Source: Corynebacterium sp. ACRQK (lineage in GTDB: Bacteria; Actinomycetota; Actinomycetes; Mycobacteriales; Mycobacteriaceae). Taken from it: a DNA stretch of 35,778 nt. Positions within the stretch are counted from its first letter, which is position 1; each line of letters starts with the position of its first letter. The position numbers and the translations under genes are program-made. The notes under the pieces were generated by a model. It saw only the letters and a program-made list of their open reading frames with translations, was not told the DNA's origin and did no database searches. The stretch lies in the NCBI RefSeq assembly GCF_022345965.1, contig NZ_JAKRMU010000011.1:1-35778 (forward strand), given 5' to 3'. Shown piece after piece: positions 17,255 to 26,400 of this stretch.

Positions 17255-18253
17255 ATGGCACTAAAACTAGTATTCGACGCTCCCAAAGGCAGCCGCCCGA
17301 AGGCTGGACGGCTCTACCTGATGAAAACCACCCTCGGATACATCCCTGTTGGTGCGACCTCCACCGAAGCATTCTTCGGCGCCGCCGTGATGATTCATCC
17401 CTACCGAGCGATCGTATCTGACCCCAAAGACACCACCTGGTACCCACTCATCGAAAACAACGAACTCTTGATCCCGCCACTAGAGATCAGAAAGCAGGAT
17501 TTCAAAAAGGGAGGCTGCTTCACTCCGATTCGCGACAAAGCAGCTCCTGTGCCCATCCCCTTCGATCGCTACTTTTACTACCAAATGTCCATGCCTTGGG
17601 CCCCAGCCGAACAAGCGTTCGTTCCAGCTGCTGAAACATTGCCAGAAGATCGGCTAGGCACTTTCGTTCCCAAGGACGAAAGAATCATAAAATTCACCAT
17701 TCACGACACGAACCCGCCTCAAGGCGGCATCGTCGATGAAGCACCGGAGGGCACTTACTTTATGCCAGCGGGCCTCCTCATGGATCTTCACATCGAGTTC
17801 GCCCTTGAAGACGCACTCGCCTACTACGGACTAATCGACACCCCGCGACCCGCACACCCCGACTTCACCGAAAGCCAGGAGCACGACACGATGCCCACCG
17901 ACACACAGCAGGAAGACCAACCACTCTTCCACCTCGCAGAAATCGACAGTCTGACCACCCTGTTCGCCGCCATGGACACCATGCCAGAAGAAGCAATCAG
18001 CGTCATAGAACAAGCAGGACACACACCCAACGGCTACTTCCTCGACAACCTCGCCAAGTACCTACTCCGACAAACAGGCGTCACCACCGACGGCATTGAG
18101 TTCGACAGCGACGCAGGCATGTTCAGCCTCATCGGCACCACCGAAACCCTCCAACCACTCCACACCCAACTGACAAACCTGTTCAACAACACCAACAACC
18201 TGCAACAAACCCTCAACCAAGCTAAAGCCACAGGAACAGACTTCGACGACTAA
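17255..18253 (+). CDS. Two-domain immunity protein for GIY-YIG toxin (Imm51-like C-terminus)
   Basis: A protein of 332 residues, ATG 17255, just after the toxin stop. The N-terminal domain (KGSRPKAGRLYLMKTTLGY onward, about 200 residues) is joined by an acidic, Thr/Gln-rich linker to a C-terminal Imm51-like domain: VIEQAGHTPNGYFLDNLAKY, GIEFDSDAGMF and final TDFDD. It is closely related to 29734-30711, with the C-terminal half nearly identical and the N-terminal half more different. The part could act as a GIY-YIG toxin inhibitor; the two-domain layout suggests that one domain sets specificity. No signal peptide is seen. Confidence 0.78.
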   Translation: MALKLVFDAPKGSRPKAGRLYLMKTTLGYIPVGATSTEAFFGAAVMIHPYRAIVSDPKDTTWYPLIENNELLIPPLEIRKQDFKKGGCFTPIRDKAAPVPIPFDRYFYYQMSMPWAPAEQAFVPAAETLPEDRLGTFVPKDERIIKFTIHDTNPPQGGIVDEAPEGTYFMPAGLLMDLHIEFALEDALAYYGLIDTPRPAHPDFTESQEHDTMPTDTQQEDQPLFHLAEIDSLTTLFAAMDTMPEEAISVIEQAGHTPNGYFLDNLAKYLLRQTGVTTDGIEFDSDAGMFSLIGTTETLQPLHTQLTNLFNNTNNLQQTLNQAKATGTDFDD

Positions 18254-18470
18254 ACACAGAAGCTTTGTCCTGACACACTAGAAACCAGCCAGCCGACCGG
18301 AATGGTGTTGCGTATCACTACCGCTACCCCTACGACGGACACGGCCGACGCGTAATAGAAGTCACGATCAACACCCTCCACCGGAACCCGTGGAGGGACA
18401 CACCACCCAAACGTTGTACGGCAAACGTACGTGGCATGGTCAGTGCACCAGCCCACTGCTGTTCGCAGGA
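17820..18470 (+). repeat. Direct repeat unit C, copy 1
   Basis: The immunity 3' half, the spacer after it and the first part of the next tip closely match about 30285-30930. The spacer (18254-18373) contains a decayed Rhs YD scrap (RYPYDGHGRRVIEV) and leads into a hairpin. Edges are approximate, read by eye. Confidence 0.7.
18374..18397 (+). repeat. Hairpin at start of orphan tip 8
   Basis: CCCTCCAC (18374-18381) pairs perfectly with GTGGAGGG (18390-18397) across an 8-base loop containing GG/CC. It replaces the normal core sequence before VEGHTTQTLYG. The same sequence lies at 30833-30856 and a degenerate form at 16603-16628. It contains the GTG that starts the next open frame. Confidence 0.65.
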
Positions 18471-18959
18471 CAATACAAAGATGCCGAATCAGGGTGGGCT
18501 TACAACCGCTTCCGCTACTACAACCCCACCCTTGGCGCCTACAACGCCCAAGCCCCACTCGGACTAGCCCCCCCCAAGTTGTCCTCGGCACAAGGCTACG
18601 TCGACCACGCAGCATTCTGGATGGTTTTCCTAGGCTTAGAGTCGTGCCCAGAATTTGTCGAGGGAATTCCCGTCAAACGTTATGGTTCCACGCCAGTCGG
18701 CGGACATCATATTCCGGCGAAGGCCAACTACAATAATGCTCCATTGGCACGAGAACATTCGCTGGATGCTCCTGCAGTCCCAATTAATGAACTTAAGAAT
18801 TCAAACAATCCCGCAACCGGATCTGCGCTTCACAAAGAGATCACTGCAGCACAACGACGCGGATATGATGGTTTTGCCAAGAATTTCGATCCTGACGTCG
18901 ATACCTATACTTGGAACGACGTGAGAGCTATCGAGGTAGAGGCACACACCTCGGTCTGA
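18390..18959 (+). CDS. Orphan Rhs tip 8 with HNH-like (GGHHIP) toxin
   Basis: The open frame starts at GTG 18390 within the hairpin (VEGHTTQTLYGKRTW). The core ends with HAAFWMVFLGL at about 18636. The tip has VKRYGSTPVGGHHIPAKANYN, an HNH-like metal-binding start found in many polymorphic nuclease toxins, followed by a helical region. A TGA at 18957 ends the frame, but the same frame continues in protein-like sequence (SQSEAESLTDYGIEKLKQQG) to TAA 19065-19067, so the toxin was probably about 36 residues longer and has lost its C-terminus. It is not certain that the short form is active. Confidence 0.75.
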   Translation: MEGHTTQTLYGKRTWHGQCTSPLLFAGQYKDAESGWAYNRFRYYNPTLGAYNAQAPLGLAPPKLSSAQGYVDHAAFWMVFLGLESCPEFVEGIPVKRYGSTPVGGHHIPAKANYNNAPLAREHSLDAPAVPINELKNSNNPATGSALHKEITAAQRRGYDGFAKNFDPDVDTYTWNDVRAIEVEAHTSV

Positions 18960-19075
18960 TTCAGCCAATCTGAAGCGGAATCACTAACCGATTATGGTAT
19001 CGAGAAGCTCAAGCAACAAGGCTTGCCTCAACCGACAAATATCCAGTGGAACCCTGGAGTGTTATAAGAGTGTTA

Positions 19076-19450
19076 ATGCAGCCCACCAACGAACAGCTGA
19101 CGCAATTTCAATCGGACCTCGAAGACGTCGTCACGCCAACCATTGAACAGCTTCACACGCGAATCTAGGAAACAGGGCCCCTGTCATCTGATAACGCAAC
19201 CAGATTCGTTGCAGATATCACTGCGCTGACACTATTCGAGCTGGCCGAGCGACTTGACGGAAACGCTGACAAAACCGGCGCCCTCAGCTACAGGTTCGCT
19301 GCAGCAGAAGGGGAAGAAGTGCGCCTGCCTGCCGAAGTGCTCAGCGCCATCACCGGATGGTTTTCCGCTCCAAAGGATCGAAACCCCCTCGCCGGGAAGA
19401 CCAGCCACCCGTACCCCTTCGACTTTTACGGAGCAAAAGACTATGCATAG
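19076..19450 (+). pseudogene. Immunity-like gene broken by one TAG
   Basis: The frame begins at ATG 19076 (MQPTNEQLTQFQSDLED), is stopped by TAG at 19166-19168 and then stays open and protein-like (FVADITALTLFELAERLDGN to FDFYGAKDYA) to TAG 19448-19450. It is about 124 codons. Position directly after tip 8 suggests it was the cognate immunity gene. I do not recognise a family. Its stop overlaps the next start. Confidence 0.65.
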
Positions 19451-20204
19451 CGATTCCGCACTGCTGCTCATCGGACGACTGTATGCGAAAGTTTACGACC
19501 AATCCATCGACTCGGATGCCGCCGAGCACCTCCACCATCTGCTGAGCAATATTCATGACACCACCGCCATCGATGAGGCCATCTACGCCTACCAAGGCGA
19601 AATACTCGGCATCCTGCTGGATTCAGTGAATCAGTCCGACTCGCTCGAGTTGTACACGGCGAGTACGTCGCAGCGCGAGTCTCTCAACTTGGCCATCACC
19701 GCCCTCGAAGATACACCTCAGTCTATGGCGGCACTCGAGGCAATTGCGCAGTTGGCGCAGATTGAACCACCAGCTCCCGGCCAAGCCAAAATCGACATCC
19801 CCACGGAAAATCTCTCGAACGACGCCCGAAAACTTTCAGAGCTCGGCCTCCACCAGGACATCGCCATTTCGGTCCCGCATTTGAGCATTCCAATCTTGGA
19901 AGGCGACGAAACCACTGACATCTCCACCTCGTCTACCGTATTGGGCGAGCAACGTTACGCCTCTGCCAAAGCCGTACCCAAGTGGCTGACTCACTTATCG
20001 GAAACTCCGTCCGCTGGCTTCATTACGTACCAGAATTCGCACGGCGAGACCCTCCAGGTCAAGTTCAATGCCAAGGGAAACTACTTCCCGCTTCTTCTCA
20101 CGAACCACAACGGAGACCGCCATCTCGACAAACTACCGTCCGCGAAACAAGCCGAAAACCACATCGTGGCCTGGCTCGACAATTCACAATCACCGATCAT
20201 CTAA
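19443..20204 (+). CDS. Unrecognised protein, possible second immunity gene of tip 8
   Basis: A protein of 253 residues. ATG 19443 overlaps the end of the preceding frame and has GGAG at 19430-19433; the longer frame from 19254 reads through the other gene and is not used. It is mostly helical in its first 120 residues (LLIGRLYAKVYDQSID and similar), with a beta-rich second half containing SAGFITYQNSHGETLQVKF. I cannot assign it to a family. The coupling suggests it belongs to the tip 8 cassette, as an extra immunity or accessory protein. Confidence 0.65.
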   Translation: MHSDSALLLIGRLYAKVYDQSIDSDAAEHLHHLLSNIHDTTAIDEAIYAYQGEILGILLDSVNQSDSLELYTASTSQRESLNLAITALEDTPQSMAALEAIAQLAQIEPPAPGQAKIDIPTENLSNDARKLSELGLHQDIAISVPHLSIPILEGDETTDISTSSTVLGEQRYASAKAVPKWLTHLSETPSAGFITYQNSHGETLQVKFNAKGNYFPLLLTNHNGDRHLDKLPSAKQAENHIVAWLDNSQSPII

Positions 20205-20296
20205 CTGCCACTCAAAAGCGGTTTGGTTCTGTTTACTTTGGAGATAGAAAACTGGGCCATAGGACGGTAAAGACAATGGGGCGTCGTCAAGCAACA

Positions 20297-20718
20297 TGAA
20301 GCGTCCTGGGTTTAGTTCCGCCCGGCCAAAAAGAGGAAACACCGGATACCCAGCAACCGCGCCACTGCTGTCCTACACAACCAAACTCAAACTACCCACA
20401 GACCGCGACAAAACAGCGGCGATAAGCCACCGCGGCATCGGCAAGCAAGAAGAATCCAAAGCCGGAAAGTACCGCAATTACTTGTGATGGCAGCATGATC
20501 TTCGCGGGCACCAAGCCAACACGTATGGGGCGAACCACCTACACCTATGACGCGAACTGGGTATGGTTCCTACTTCTGCTAAGGCAATGATCGGCACAAT
20601 GCCCAAAACGCTTCACCCCTGCCGCCAGTTGCTCCCAACCCCAAGGTGATGGACCGTTCTATCCCCTGGTGGGTGACCTGGTGTGTGACCTGGCAGGTGC
20701 GCCACAGGAACTGATCAA
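20297..20718 (+). repeat. Direct repeat unit B, copy 2
   Basis: Second copy of 16182-16602, starting with TGAAGCGTCCTGGGTTTAG. It contains the same unassigned stretch, Rhs scrap and miniature element and leads into tip 9, whose core stays in frame here (LVCDLAGAPQELINTTTG). Confidence 0.8.
20548..20615 (+). mobile_element. Miniature IS derivative, copy 3 (68 bp)
   Basis: Nearly identical to 16433-16499 with one extra base. It starts TGACGCGAACTGGGTATGG and ends AAAACGCTTCA. Confidence 0.65.
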
Positions 20719-21391
20719 CACCACCACCGGTATCGTTGAGGGACACACCACCCAAACCCTCTACGGCACACGCACCTGGGCCGGTCGGTGCACCAGCCCG
20801 CTATTGTTTGCTGGCCAGTACGAGGATGTGGAATCCGGGTGGGCGTACAACCGCTTCCGCTACTACAACCCAGCCTTGGGTGGCTACAACGCCCAAGACC
20901 CACTCGGACTCGCCCCACGACTCGCCTCAGCACAGGGGTATGTCGACCACGCAGCATTCTGGGTCGACGTTCTGGGCCTGCATAGTGGAGGCCATTTTAC
21001 CGAATTGAAACGCGCGTCCAACCCTGTTGAGGAATACCGAGGTCGCAGATGGAGGCTCGGTGAACACCCAATGGACCCAATGCGAAATGGTAATCCTCCC
21101 AGCCGCAGTACTGAAAACAAGCGTTTCTGGAAGAATGAAGCACAGTTCAATAGCGAACAGTATGCTCCAGAAAATGGATTTGCCGATGACACTATAGATC
21201 GAATGAGACAGGGAAGGCCTCCGCAGCGATTCAATCAAGATAAGCTTGATGCATTCCCACAATCTGACGGAATTGAAAGCATGGAAGTAAGCCATGAGCC
21301 TATTGCACGTTCAGAAGGTGGCGTGCAAACTCGTGCACGATGGCCTCAAGACCACGCAGATATCGACCCACAACGATTCCCCGGATATTAG
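20669..21391 (+). CDS. Orphan Rhs tip 9 with HNH-like toxin
   Basis: An open frame from GTG 20669 (GDLVCDLAGAPQEL); there is no true Rhs start. The core ends with FWVDVLGL at about 20980. The tip of about 135 residues begins HSGGHFTELKRASNPVEE and contains FWKNEAQFNSEQYAPENGF, RMRQGRPPQRFN and, at the end, MEVSHEPIARSEGG, RWPQDHADIDPQRFPGY. The His-Glu-Pro and final DHADIDP blocks recur in HNH/Endo VII-like polymorphic toxins, so a nuclease is likely. The exact class is inferred from this pattern. The immunity gene follows after 21 bases. Confidence 0.8.
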   Translation: MGDLVCDLAGAPQELINTTTGIVEGHTTQTLYGTRTWAGRCTSPLLFAGQYEDVESGWAYNRFRYYNPALGGYNAQDPLGLAPRLASAQGYVDHAAFWVDVLGLHSGGHFTELKRASNPVEEYRGRRWRLGEHPMDPMRNGNPPSRSTENKRFWKNEAQFNSEQYAPENGFADDTIDRMRQGRPPQRFNQDKLDAFPQSDGIESMEVSHEPIARSEGGVQTRARWPQDHADIDPQRFPGY

Positions 21392-21412
21392 TAGAGACTG
21401 GAGCAGCTATCG

Positions 21413-22228
21413 ATGAAACCGTTTAACCAACTTTTCGGAGAAAATGCAGGTAACCCCATCACAGTAGATGGTGTCACCATTTACATCGCCTATCGAATAG
21501 TTCCTGAAGGAAAAACAAAAATTGAATGGTCCTTCGATAGTCCACATCCTGAAGGCATGGTAGCTCTTAAATTTAAGGCTATTCGCAGTTCTTTTCGCAT
21601 CAATAACTCGCAGAAAGCCACTGAGTTTCTCGCCGTCCATGGCCAAGATAACGTCGGCTCACTTATCGTCGAAAAAATAGGCAAGAATCCAGTAATAACT
21701 ATTACCAACGCATACCGAACCGAAGATCGAAACTCAGATTGGATGACATACTTTGGGAATCAAGGACTCCTATTCGAACAAGAGAACTCAGATTACGTTG
21801 CCTTCCGAGCAAACAACGGTAATACCAACAACCGGATGTCGTTCAGCGACCTAACTGGAGCATTCCGCATTACGTCGCTTACTGAACCCGCAGGATCTCT
21901 AGACACACTCCCGGTACACCCGGAGTATCCTCTCGATAGATATTGCTTCATAAAGACCTCGACTGAAGGCGATCCTGAAGATGACCTAATCAGTAAAGCA
22001 ATTAGGCTAACTGGTCTGAGATCTGATGAGGCTTCCCATTTCAATGATCTCAAAAACCGCTTCGCAGGCACTTCAGCGCGCGTCATTGCAGAAGATGAAC
22101 GTGCTGTAACGATTGAAATCGATCTGAGTAGCGAAGTTACCTCCGACTTCGCTATGCGGGACGAAGCAAAGTCCCAAGGACTAGCTTTGGTCAGAATTGG
22201 CGACAAAAGACTTTTGTACGCGCCTTAG
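21413..22228 (+). CDS. Probable immunity protein for tip 9
   Basis: A protein of 271 residues with ATG 21413 after GGAG (21400-21403). No family recognised. It seems to have two halves, a beta-rich N-terminal part (residues 1-140) and a C-terminal part with an acidic helix (EDDLISKAIRLTGLRSDEASHF). It is more AT-rich than the core. Immunity function is inferred only from its place behind a toxin tip. Confidence 0.65.
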   Translation: MKPFNQLFGENAGNPITVDGVTIYIAYRIVPEGKTKIEWSFDSPHPEGMVALKFKAIRSSFRINNSQKATEFLAVHGQDNVGSLIVEKIGKNPVITITNAYRTEDRNSDWMTYFGNQGLLFEQENSDYVAFRANNGNTNNRMSFSDLTGAFRITSLTEPAGSLDTLPVHPEYPLDRYCFIKTSTEGDPEDDLISKAIRLTGLRSDEASHFNDLKNRFAGTSARVIAEDERAVTIEIDLSSEVTSDFAMRDEAKSQGLALVRIGDKRLLYAP

Positions 22229-22499
22229 TACAACATGCCTTTCTAGAGATGTGCTGAGACTATTTTACAAGTTCAGGAACCACCAAGCCCCAGCGCAACC
22301 ACACCCGCGCCAAGGCAAGCGAAGCCTGGATGTAGTGGAAACCATCGATCCCGCCACCAGTGAAGTACACGTTCAGATCGTTCTAGCCAACAAGCCAACC
22401 CCAATACCCCATAGGTCCCACGGTTGAAAACGATCTGGCACATCCTAGCCCTGCCCCAAAAGGTCCCAGGCTCGGGTTGATGCGACGTTCTACGCCCTA
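22229..22499 (+). other. Decayed Rhs core before tip 10
   Basis: There is no intact gene. From about 22335 the sequence can be read as a degenerate Rhs core (VETIDPATSEVHVQIVLAN against the normal TTDPATGETHGQIALTN), and from about 22466 it becomes a good core sequence again (SQARVDATFYALVCDLAG). Frames change several times. Confidence 0.6.
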
Positions 22500-23192
22500 G
22501 TGTGCGACCTAGCAGGAGCACCACAGGAACTGATCAACACCACCACCGGTATCGTCGAGGGACACACCACCCAAACCCTCTACGGCAAACGCACGTGGGC
22601 CGGTCGGTGCACCAGCCCGTTGTTGTTTGCGGGCCAGTATGAGGATGCGGAATCCGGGTGGGCGTACAACCGCTTCCGCTACTACAACCCCACCCTGGGC
22701 GCCTACAACGCCCAAGACCCACTCGGACTCACCCCACGGCTAGCCTCAGCACAAGGGTACGTCGACCACGCAGCACACTGGGTCGACGTACTCGGGCTGA
22801 TGTCACACGTTCGGAGCCCCAAGGATCCACACCCAACCATTTCTGGTCGTAGTGCGGACGGAACATTCCGAGGAGAAAATGGAACTGCAGTAAATGGACG
22901 TCGGGCTCACAGAAGCTATTCTGATTTCATCGAAGCACAAGGCTACAAAGCGAACGTTAAAATGCCTGGAGACACACGCATGCGACCAGATGCGATAAAG
23001 ATTGACGACAGTGGATACATCAGGGAGGTTCGAGAATTGAAGCCTGACTCAGCTACAGGCCAGCGACAAAGCGTCAACCAACTTGCCAAATACAAGGAAC
23101 ATGCCGAGTCTTTCAACCGACAACATGCAGCTGAAATTGGCGACAGCACTGTGCCAGATGTAATAGCCACCGCCGATTGGTATACTCCCTAA
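22500..23192 (+). CDS. Orphan Rhs tip 10 with ELKP-type PD-(D/E)XK-like toxin
   Basis: An open frame from GTG 22500 inside the core (CDLAGAPQELINTTTG), with core ending at HAAHWVDVLGL (about 22799). The tip of about 130 residues has a polymorphic toxin start (HPTISGRSADGTFRGENG) and then MRPDAIKIDD followed by REVRELKPDSATGQRQSVNQLAKY. The spaced RPD ... ELKP ... Q..Y set fits a PD-(D/E)XK nuclease with Asp, Glu and Lys. It differs from the nuclease of the first gene. The immunity gene begins two bases after the stop. Confidence 0.82.
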   Translation: MCDLAGAPQELINTTTGIVEGHTTQTLYGKRTWAGRCTSPLLFAGQYEDAESGWAYNRFRYYNPTLGAYNAQDPLGLTPRLASAQGYVDHAAHWVDVLGLMSHVRSPKDPHPTISGRSADGTFRGENGTAVNGRRAHRSYSDFIEAQGYKANVKMPGDTRMRPDAIKIDDSGYIREVRELKPDSATGQRQSVNQLAKYKEHAESFNRQHAAEIGDSTVPDVIATADWYTP

Positions 23193-23194
23193 AA

Positions 23195-23728
23195 ATGGAC
23201 TTCAAAGACTTCAAAAAAACACTAACCGAAGCCGCTAATTCCCACTTCTCCCGCATTGGACGGAAAATGCTTTGGACATACGAAACCGGCGAATTAGCTT
23301 TCTTGATTAAATTTGAAAAAGATCCCGAGCGCCCGAGCTACGAAATCAAAGTTTTCTATGGCCACCAAGATTGGATTACTAGAGAACGGACACAGCTACT
23401 CTGCGGAGCGGGAATAGGAATCAGACGACTGGTAGAAAAAGATCAGTTAAACCTTCAAATTGATTACCACGGTACACACGAAAACTTCTACTCGATCTTT
23501 TTCAACAGTTACCTTGGAAATACTGACCATGAAGTTCGAACTTTAATTGGTACCCCGGAGCTCAAAGACCTTGAGAAAAGACGTACTGATTTCGACGAGT
23601 TTTTTACAGCGCTCAAGGCCAGTTTTGACAACGCATCAAACCTGCAGACGATAGCCACAAGAGCAGGAGTCACGGTTCCAAATTTTTGGACAAAGGTCGC
23701 GCAGCGAATGGAAGACTGCCAACAATGA
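23195..23728 (+). CDS. Probable immunity protein for tip 10
   Basis: A protein of 177 residues from ATG 23195 (MDFKDFKKTLTEAANSHFSR); a start at TTG 23177 is also open but would lie inside the toxin gene. It has an alpha/beta pattern with aromatic strands (AFLIKFEKDPERPSYEIKVF). No family recognised. It is followed by an ATGA overlap with the next gene. The role is inferred from position directly behind the toxin. Confidence 0.65.
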   Translation: MDFKDFKKTLTEAANSHFSRIGRKMLWTYETGELAFLIKFEKDPERPSYEIKVFYGHQDWITRERTQLLCGAGIGIRRLVEKDQLNLQIDYHGTHENFYSIFFNSYLGNTDHEVRTLIGTPELKDLEKRRTDFDEFFTALKASFDNASNLQTIATRAGVTVPNFWTKVAQRMEDCQQ

Positions 23729-24396
23729 GCGCTGAACGGATCATCATCAACCTTCCACCTGCACAAGTCGCCCCATACGAGATATACGACTACGTGAGTT
23801 CGGCTAGCCAGCAAGAAGAACATGCCTCGCCACAGACGCGTCAGCTCCAGCAGCACCTCACGAAGATATTGGCTCCGCACGACCTTCCCGTAGAACTGGT
23901 TGGGAATAACTGTATAGGCATTAGTGACTACGACGAGAATATCCCCCAGATACTTCAGTTTATCAGCCCGTTGCTGTCCCGATACCCTACTCTTACGGTC
24001 CTTGAATTCTCAGAATTTGTTTGGACCTTTGGCGACGAAAATACCAACTTCTCGACGGAAACATCGGAATACAGCGCCCCGTGGGCAAGTCTGCGCGGTC
24101 TACCGTCCTGGATTGATTTAATTACCACCAACGCTTGCACAATGGCTGAACTGAACTTAGGAAGCGATCCGCGGGACTTCCTGATCATCACCAACGCCAC
24201 CAAACACCAGCATTACATGCAGTGCTACTTCAGCCCCGTCGACCACACCTACCGGGTTGAGATCCGCCTTGGCGATGCCCAGCACCATTACTGGCACACG
24301 ACCCCCGAAACTAGCACCGTCATCCACGAACTCACCACTTGGATAACCACCGGTACCCATTCAACACACGGATGGCAGAAGCTAAACATCACCTAA
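23725..24396 (+). CDS. Paralogous second-position protein (MSxERIIIxLP family), copy 1
   Basis: A protein of 223 residues whose ATG overlaps the previous stop (ATGA at 23725-23728). It is clearly homologous along its whole length to 28671-29342: ERIII, RQLQQHLT-ILAPH, VWTFGDEN, SDPRDFLII, QCYFSP and RLGDAQHH are shared. The two copies stand behind unrelated first immunity genes and unrelated toxins, so this family is not tied to one toxin. It may be a movable second immunity gene. I do not recognise a named family. Confidence 0.7.
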   Translation: MSAERIIINLPPAQVAPYEIYDYVSSASQQEEHASPQTRQLQQHLTKILAPHDLPVELVGNNCIGISDYDENIPQILQFISPLLSRYPTLTVLEFSEFVWTFGDENTNFSTETSEYSAPWASLRGLPSWIDLITTNACTMAELNLGSDPRDFLIITNATKHQHYMQCYFSPVDHTYRVEIRLGDAQHHYWHTTPETSTVIHELTTWITTGTHSTHGWQKLNIT

Positions 24397-24415
24397 AAGC
24401 CATAAGCACTGTCAA

Positions 24416-25594
24416 GCCACCGACGGGGTCATCGACTACCACAACACCCTGCCGGTCAAAGTCGGCCGGACAACCTACACCTACGATGATGCAGGCCGTA
24501 TCACCCGCACCGTGACCAAACGTCTGGGTAAGAAACCGTTGGTTCATCACTTCTACTACGCCACCGGTGAACAACCCATCGGCTTTACCTCCTCCGACGA
24601 ACCAACCACCGGCTACCGCTACGTCTACGACGGTCTCGGCCGACGTGTCGCCAAAGACACCATCAACACCACCACCGGAGAAGTTACCCACCGTGACGTG
24701 TTCACCCACACCGGCAACCAACTAGCAGCTGTCACCACCACCATCGACACCACCGATTCGGCACGTGTGGGTGAAGGCTACGTGTGGACTACTGACCCTG
24801 CCACTGGCGAGACACACGGCCAGATCGAACTAACCACCAGTAGAACCAACGACACTCCGGCTAACCCCGCCGCTGGTTGGTCCCAGGCCCGGGTTGATGC
24901 GACGTTCTACGCCCTGGTGTGCGATCTAGCCGGTGCACCTCAGGAACTGATCCACACCACCACCGGTGCCGTCGAGGGACACACCACCCAAACGTTGTAC
25001 GGCAAGCGTACGTGGGCGGGTCGGTGTACCAGCCCGTTGTTGTTTGCTGGTCAGTATGAGGATGTTGAATCAGGGTGGGCGTACAACCGGTTCCGCTATT
25101 ACAACCCCACCTTGGGTGCCTATAATGCCCAAGACCCACTCGGGCTTGCCCCACGACTCGCATCAGCCCAGGGGTATGTCGACCACGCGGCATACTGGGT
25201 GGACCTGCTCGGACTTGCTAGCTGTGGACATCCACGACATGGACGCCCAACACCTGACACAGAAGGACCACTACTTCCAAATGGCCAATTTGAGGTACCA
25301 GCCTTCGAAGTAAGCAAGTCAGCAGAACCAGAAGTTGCGCGTACCCTAGAAATGGCAATTCAACAAGACCAACCGACCCTACTTCAAAGAACGACCGACA
25401 AATCAATCATCCGCCAAAATAGAGCCGAAGCAACCAGAGGGTGGGATTACACTAAGGGAAGCCCTGATGAATTTCCATACGCATCAACTATGCAAGGAGG
25501 CAAAGGAGCCACTGTAAACGGAGTTTCTACACTGAAACAAGCAGGGAGGCCGTCTACGTGGCTTCTACAGGCGAGAAAATATTCAGAACGGTGA
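24416..25594 (+). CDS. Orphan Rhs tip 11 with NucA/NucB-like DNase domain
   Basis: This is one of the longest orphan core segments: it starts at TDGVIDYHNTLPVKVGRTTYTYD just after the preceding gene, without start signals; the first usable start is GTG 24512. The core reaches AAYWVDLLGL at about 25216. The tip of about 125 residues contains RQNRAEATRGWDY, SPDEFPYASTMQGGKGATVNGV and ends QARKYSER. The DEFPYAST..GG motif is characteristic of NucA/NucB-type DNases, where the acidic residue and a neighbouring helix form the active site. The match is by eye. The downstream gene lies 36 bases away. Confidence 0.82.
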   Translation, partial: ATDGVIDYHNTLPVKVGRTTYTYDDAGRITRTVTKRLGKKPLVHHFYYATGEQPIGFTSSDEPTTGYRYVYDGLGRRVAKDTINTTTGEVTHRDVFTHTGNQLAAVTTTIDTTDSARVGEGYVWTTDPATGETHGQIELTTSRTNDTPANPAAGWSQARVDATFYALVCDLAGAPQELIHTTTGAVEGHTTQTLYGKRTWAGRCTSPLLFAGQYEDVESGWAYNRFRYYNPTLGAYNAQDPLGLAPRLASAQGYVDHAAYWVDLLGLASCGHPRHGRPTPDTEGPLLPNGQFEVPAFEVSKSAEPEVARTLEMAIQQDQPTLLQRTTDKSIIRQNRAEATRGWDYTKGSPDEFPYASTMQGGKGATVNGVSTLKQAGRPSTWLLQARKYSER

Positions 25595-25630
25595 CTTCTT
25601 CCGAGTGAAGCTAACAGAATAGGACAATCA

Positions 25631-26068
25631 ATGCCGAAAATAGAGCTAGACATTGAACCAGAGCTAGCTGGCGTGGAGTTTTTTGGATCTCAAGACGCAA
25701 GCGACGACCTCATCTGGCAGACCACTCCTCTAGTGGGCTTAGCAGACGGTGCGATAAGTCTCGGCATCAAAGAACTGACAGAAGACGAAACTTTCCACGT
25801 AACAGTAGAAGTAACCTCCACACGGCGCATCCTCCAAGATGCATTTCTTTCACACGACCTTTTGATAGATTCCGAAGGACTTGAAATAGCAGATGTTCTG
25901 AAATCAAATCCGGATGGTATAGAAGGAGTTGTTGGACGGATCTTCCGTTTACCTTGGACAGGTAAGACAACCCTGCAGTTTCAATCTCCTACTGGCTTTG
26001 CGACCGATCGCGACGGACATCGGGTTCCGACATCACTCTTTGTACTCGTCTGCCCGTCTTTCAACTAG
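25631..26068 (+). CDS. Probable immunity protein for tip 11
   Basis: A protein of 145 residues from ATG 25631 after AGGA (25620-25623). It is acidic (MPKIELDIEPELAGVEFF) with a mostly beta pattern, which could bind a basic DNase. No family recognised. The role is inferred from place only. Confidence 0.65.
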   Translation: MPKIELDIEPELAGVEFFGSQDASDDLIWQTTPLVGLADGAISLGIKELTEDETFHVTVEVTSTRRILQDAFLSHDLLIDSEGLEIADVLKSNPDGIEGVVGRIFRLPWTGKTTLQFQSPTGFATDRDGHRVPTSLFVLVCPSFN

Positions 26069-26097
26069 TCACAGCGAGAAGTACAACTTATCCCTTC

Positions 26098-26370
26098 TAT
26101 TTTCACCCACACCGGTAACCAACTAGCCGCTATCACCACCACTGTCGACACCACCAACTCGGCACGTGTGGGTGAAGGCTACGTGTGGACTACTGACCCG
26201 GCTACTGGTGAGACTCGCGGCCAGATCGCACTAACCAGTGGCACCGGTGACGCCAACGACACTCCGGCGAATCCTGTGGCTGGTTGGTCCCAGGCCCGGG
26301 TTGATGCGACGTTCTACGCCCTACAGTGCGACCTGGCCGGAGCGCCTCAGGAACTGATCAACACCACCAC
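26098..26370 (+). pseudogene. Rhs core fragment 12, cut by IS
   Basis: Core sequence from FTHTGNQLAAITTTVDT to QELINTTT, ended exactly by the left repeat of the IS at 26371. It has no start and no tip of its own. The sequence on the other side of the IS resumes at PLGLAPRL, so the piece in between is missing. Confidence 0.85.
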
Positions 26371-26400
26371 TGAAGCGTCCTGGGTTTAGTTCCGCTTCTT

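Noticed and set aside
13092..18959. TGA codons inside toxin tips read as Trp (recoding)
   Set aside because: TGA is used as a normal stop elsewhere here, including toxin and immunity ends at 4297 and 13335. Other pseudogenes have TAG or frameshifts. Ordinary nonsense mutation is simpler.
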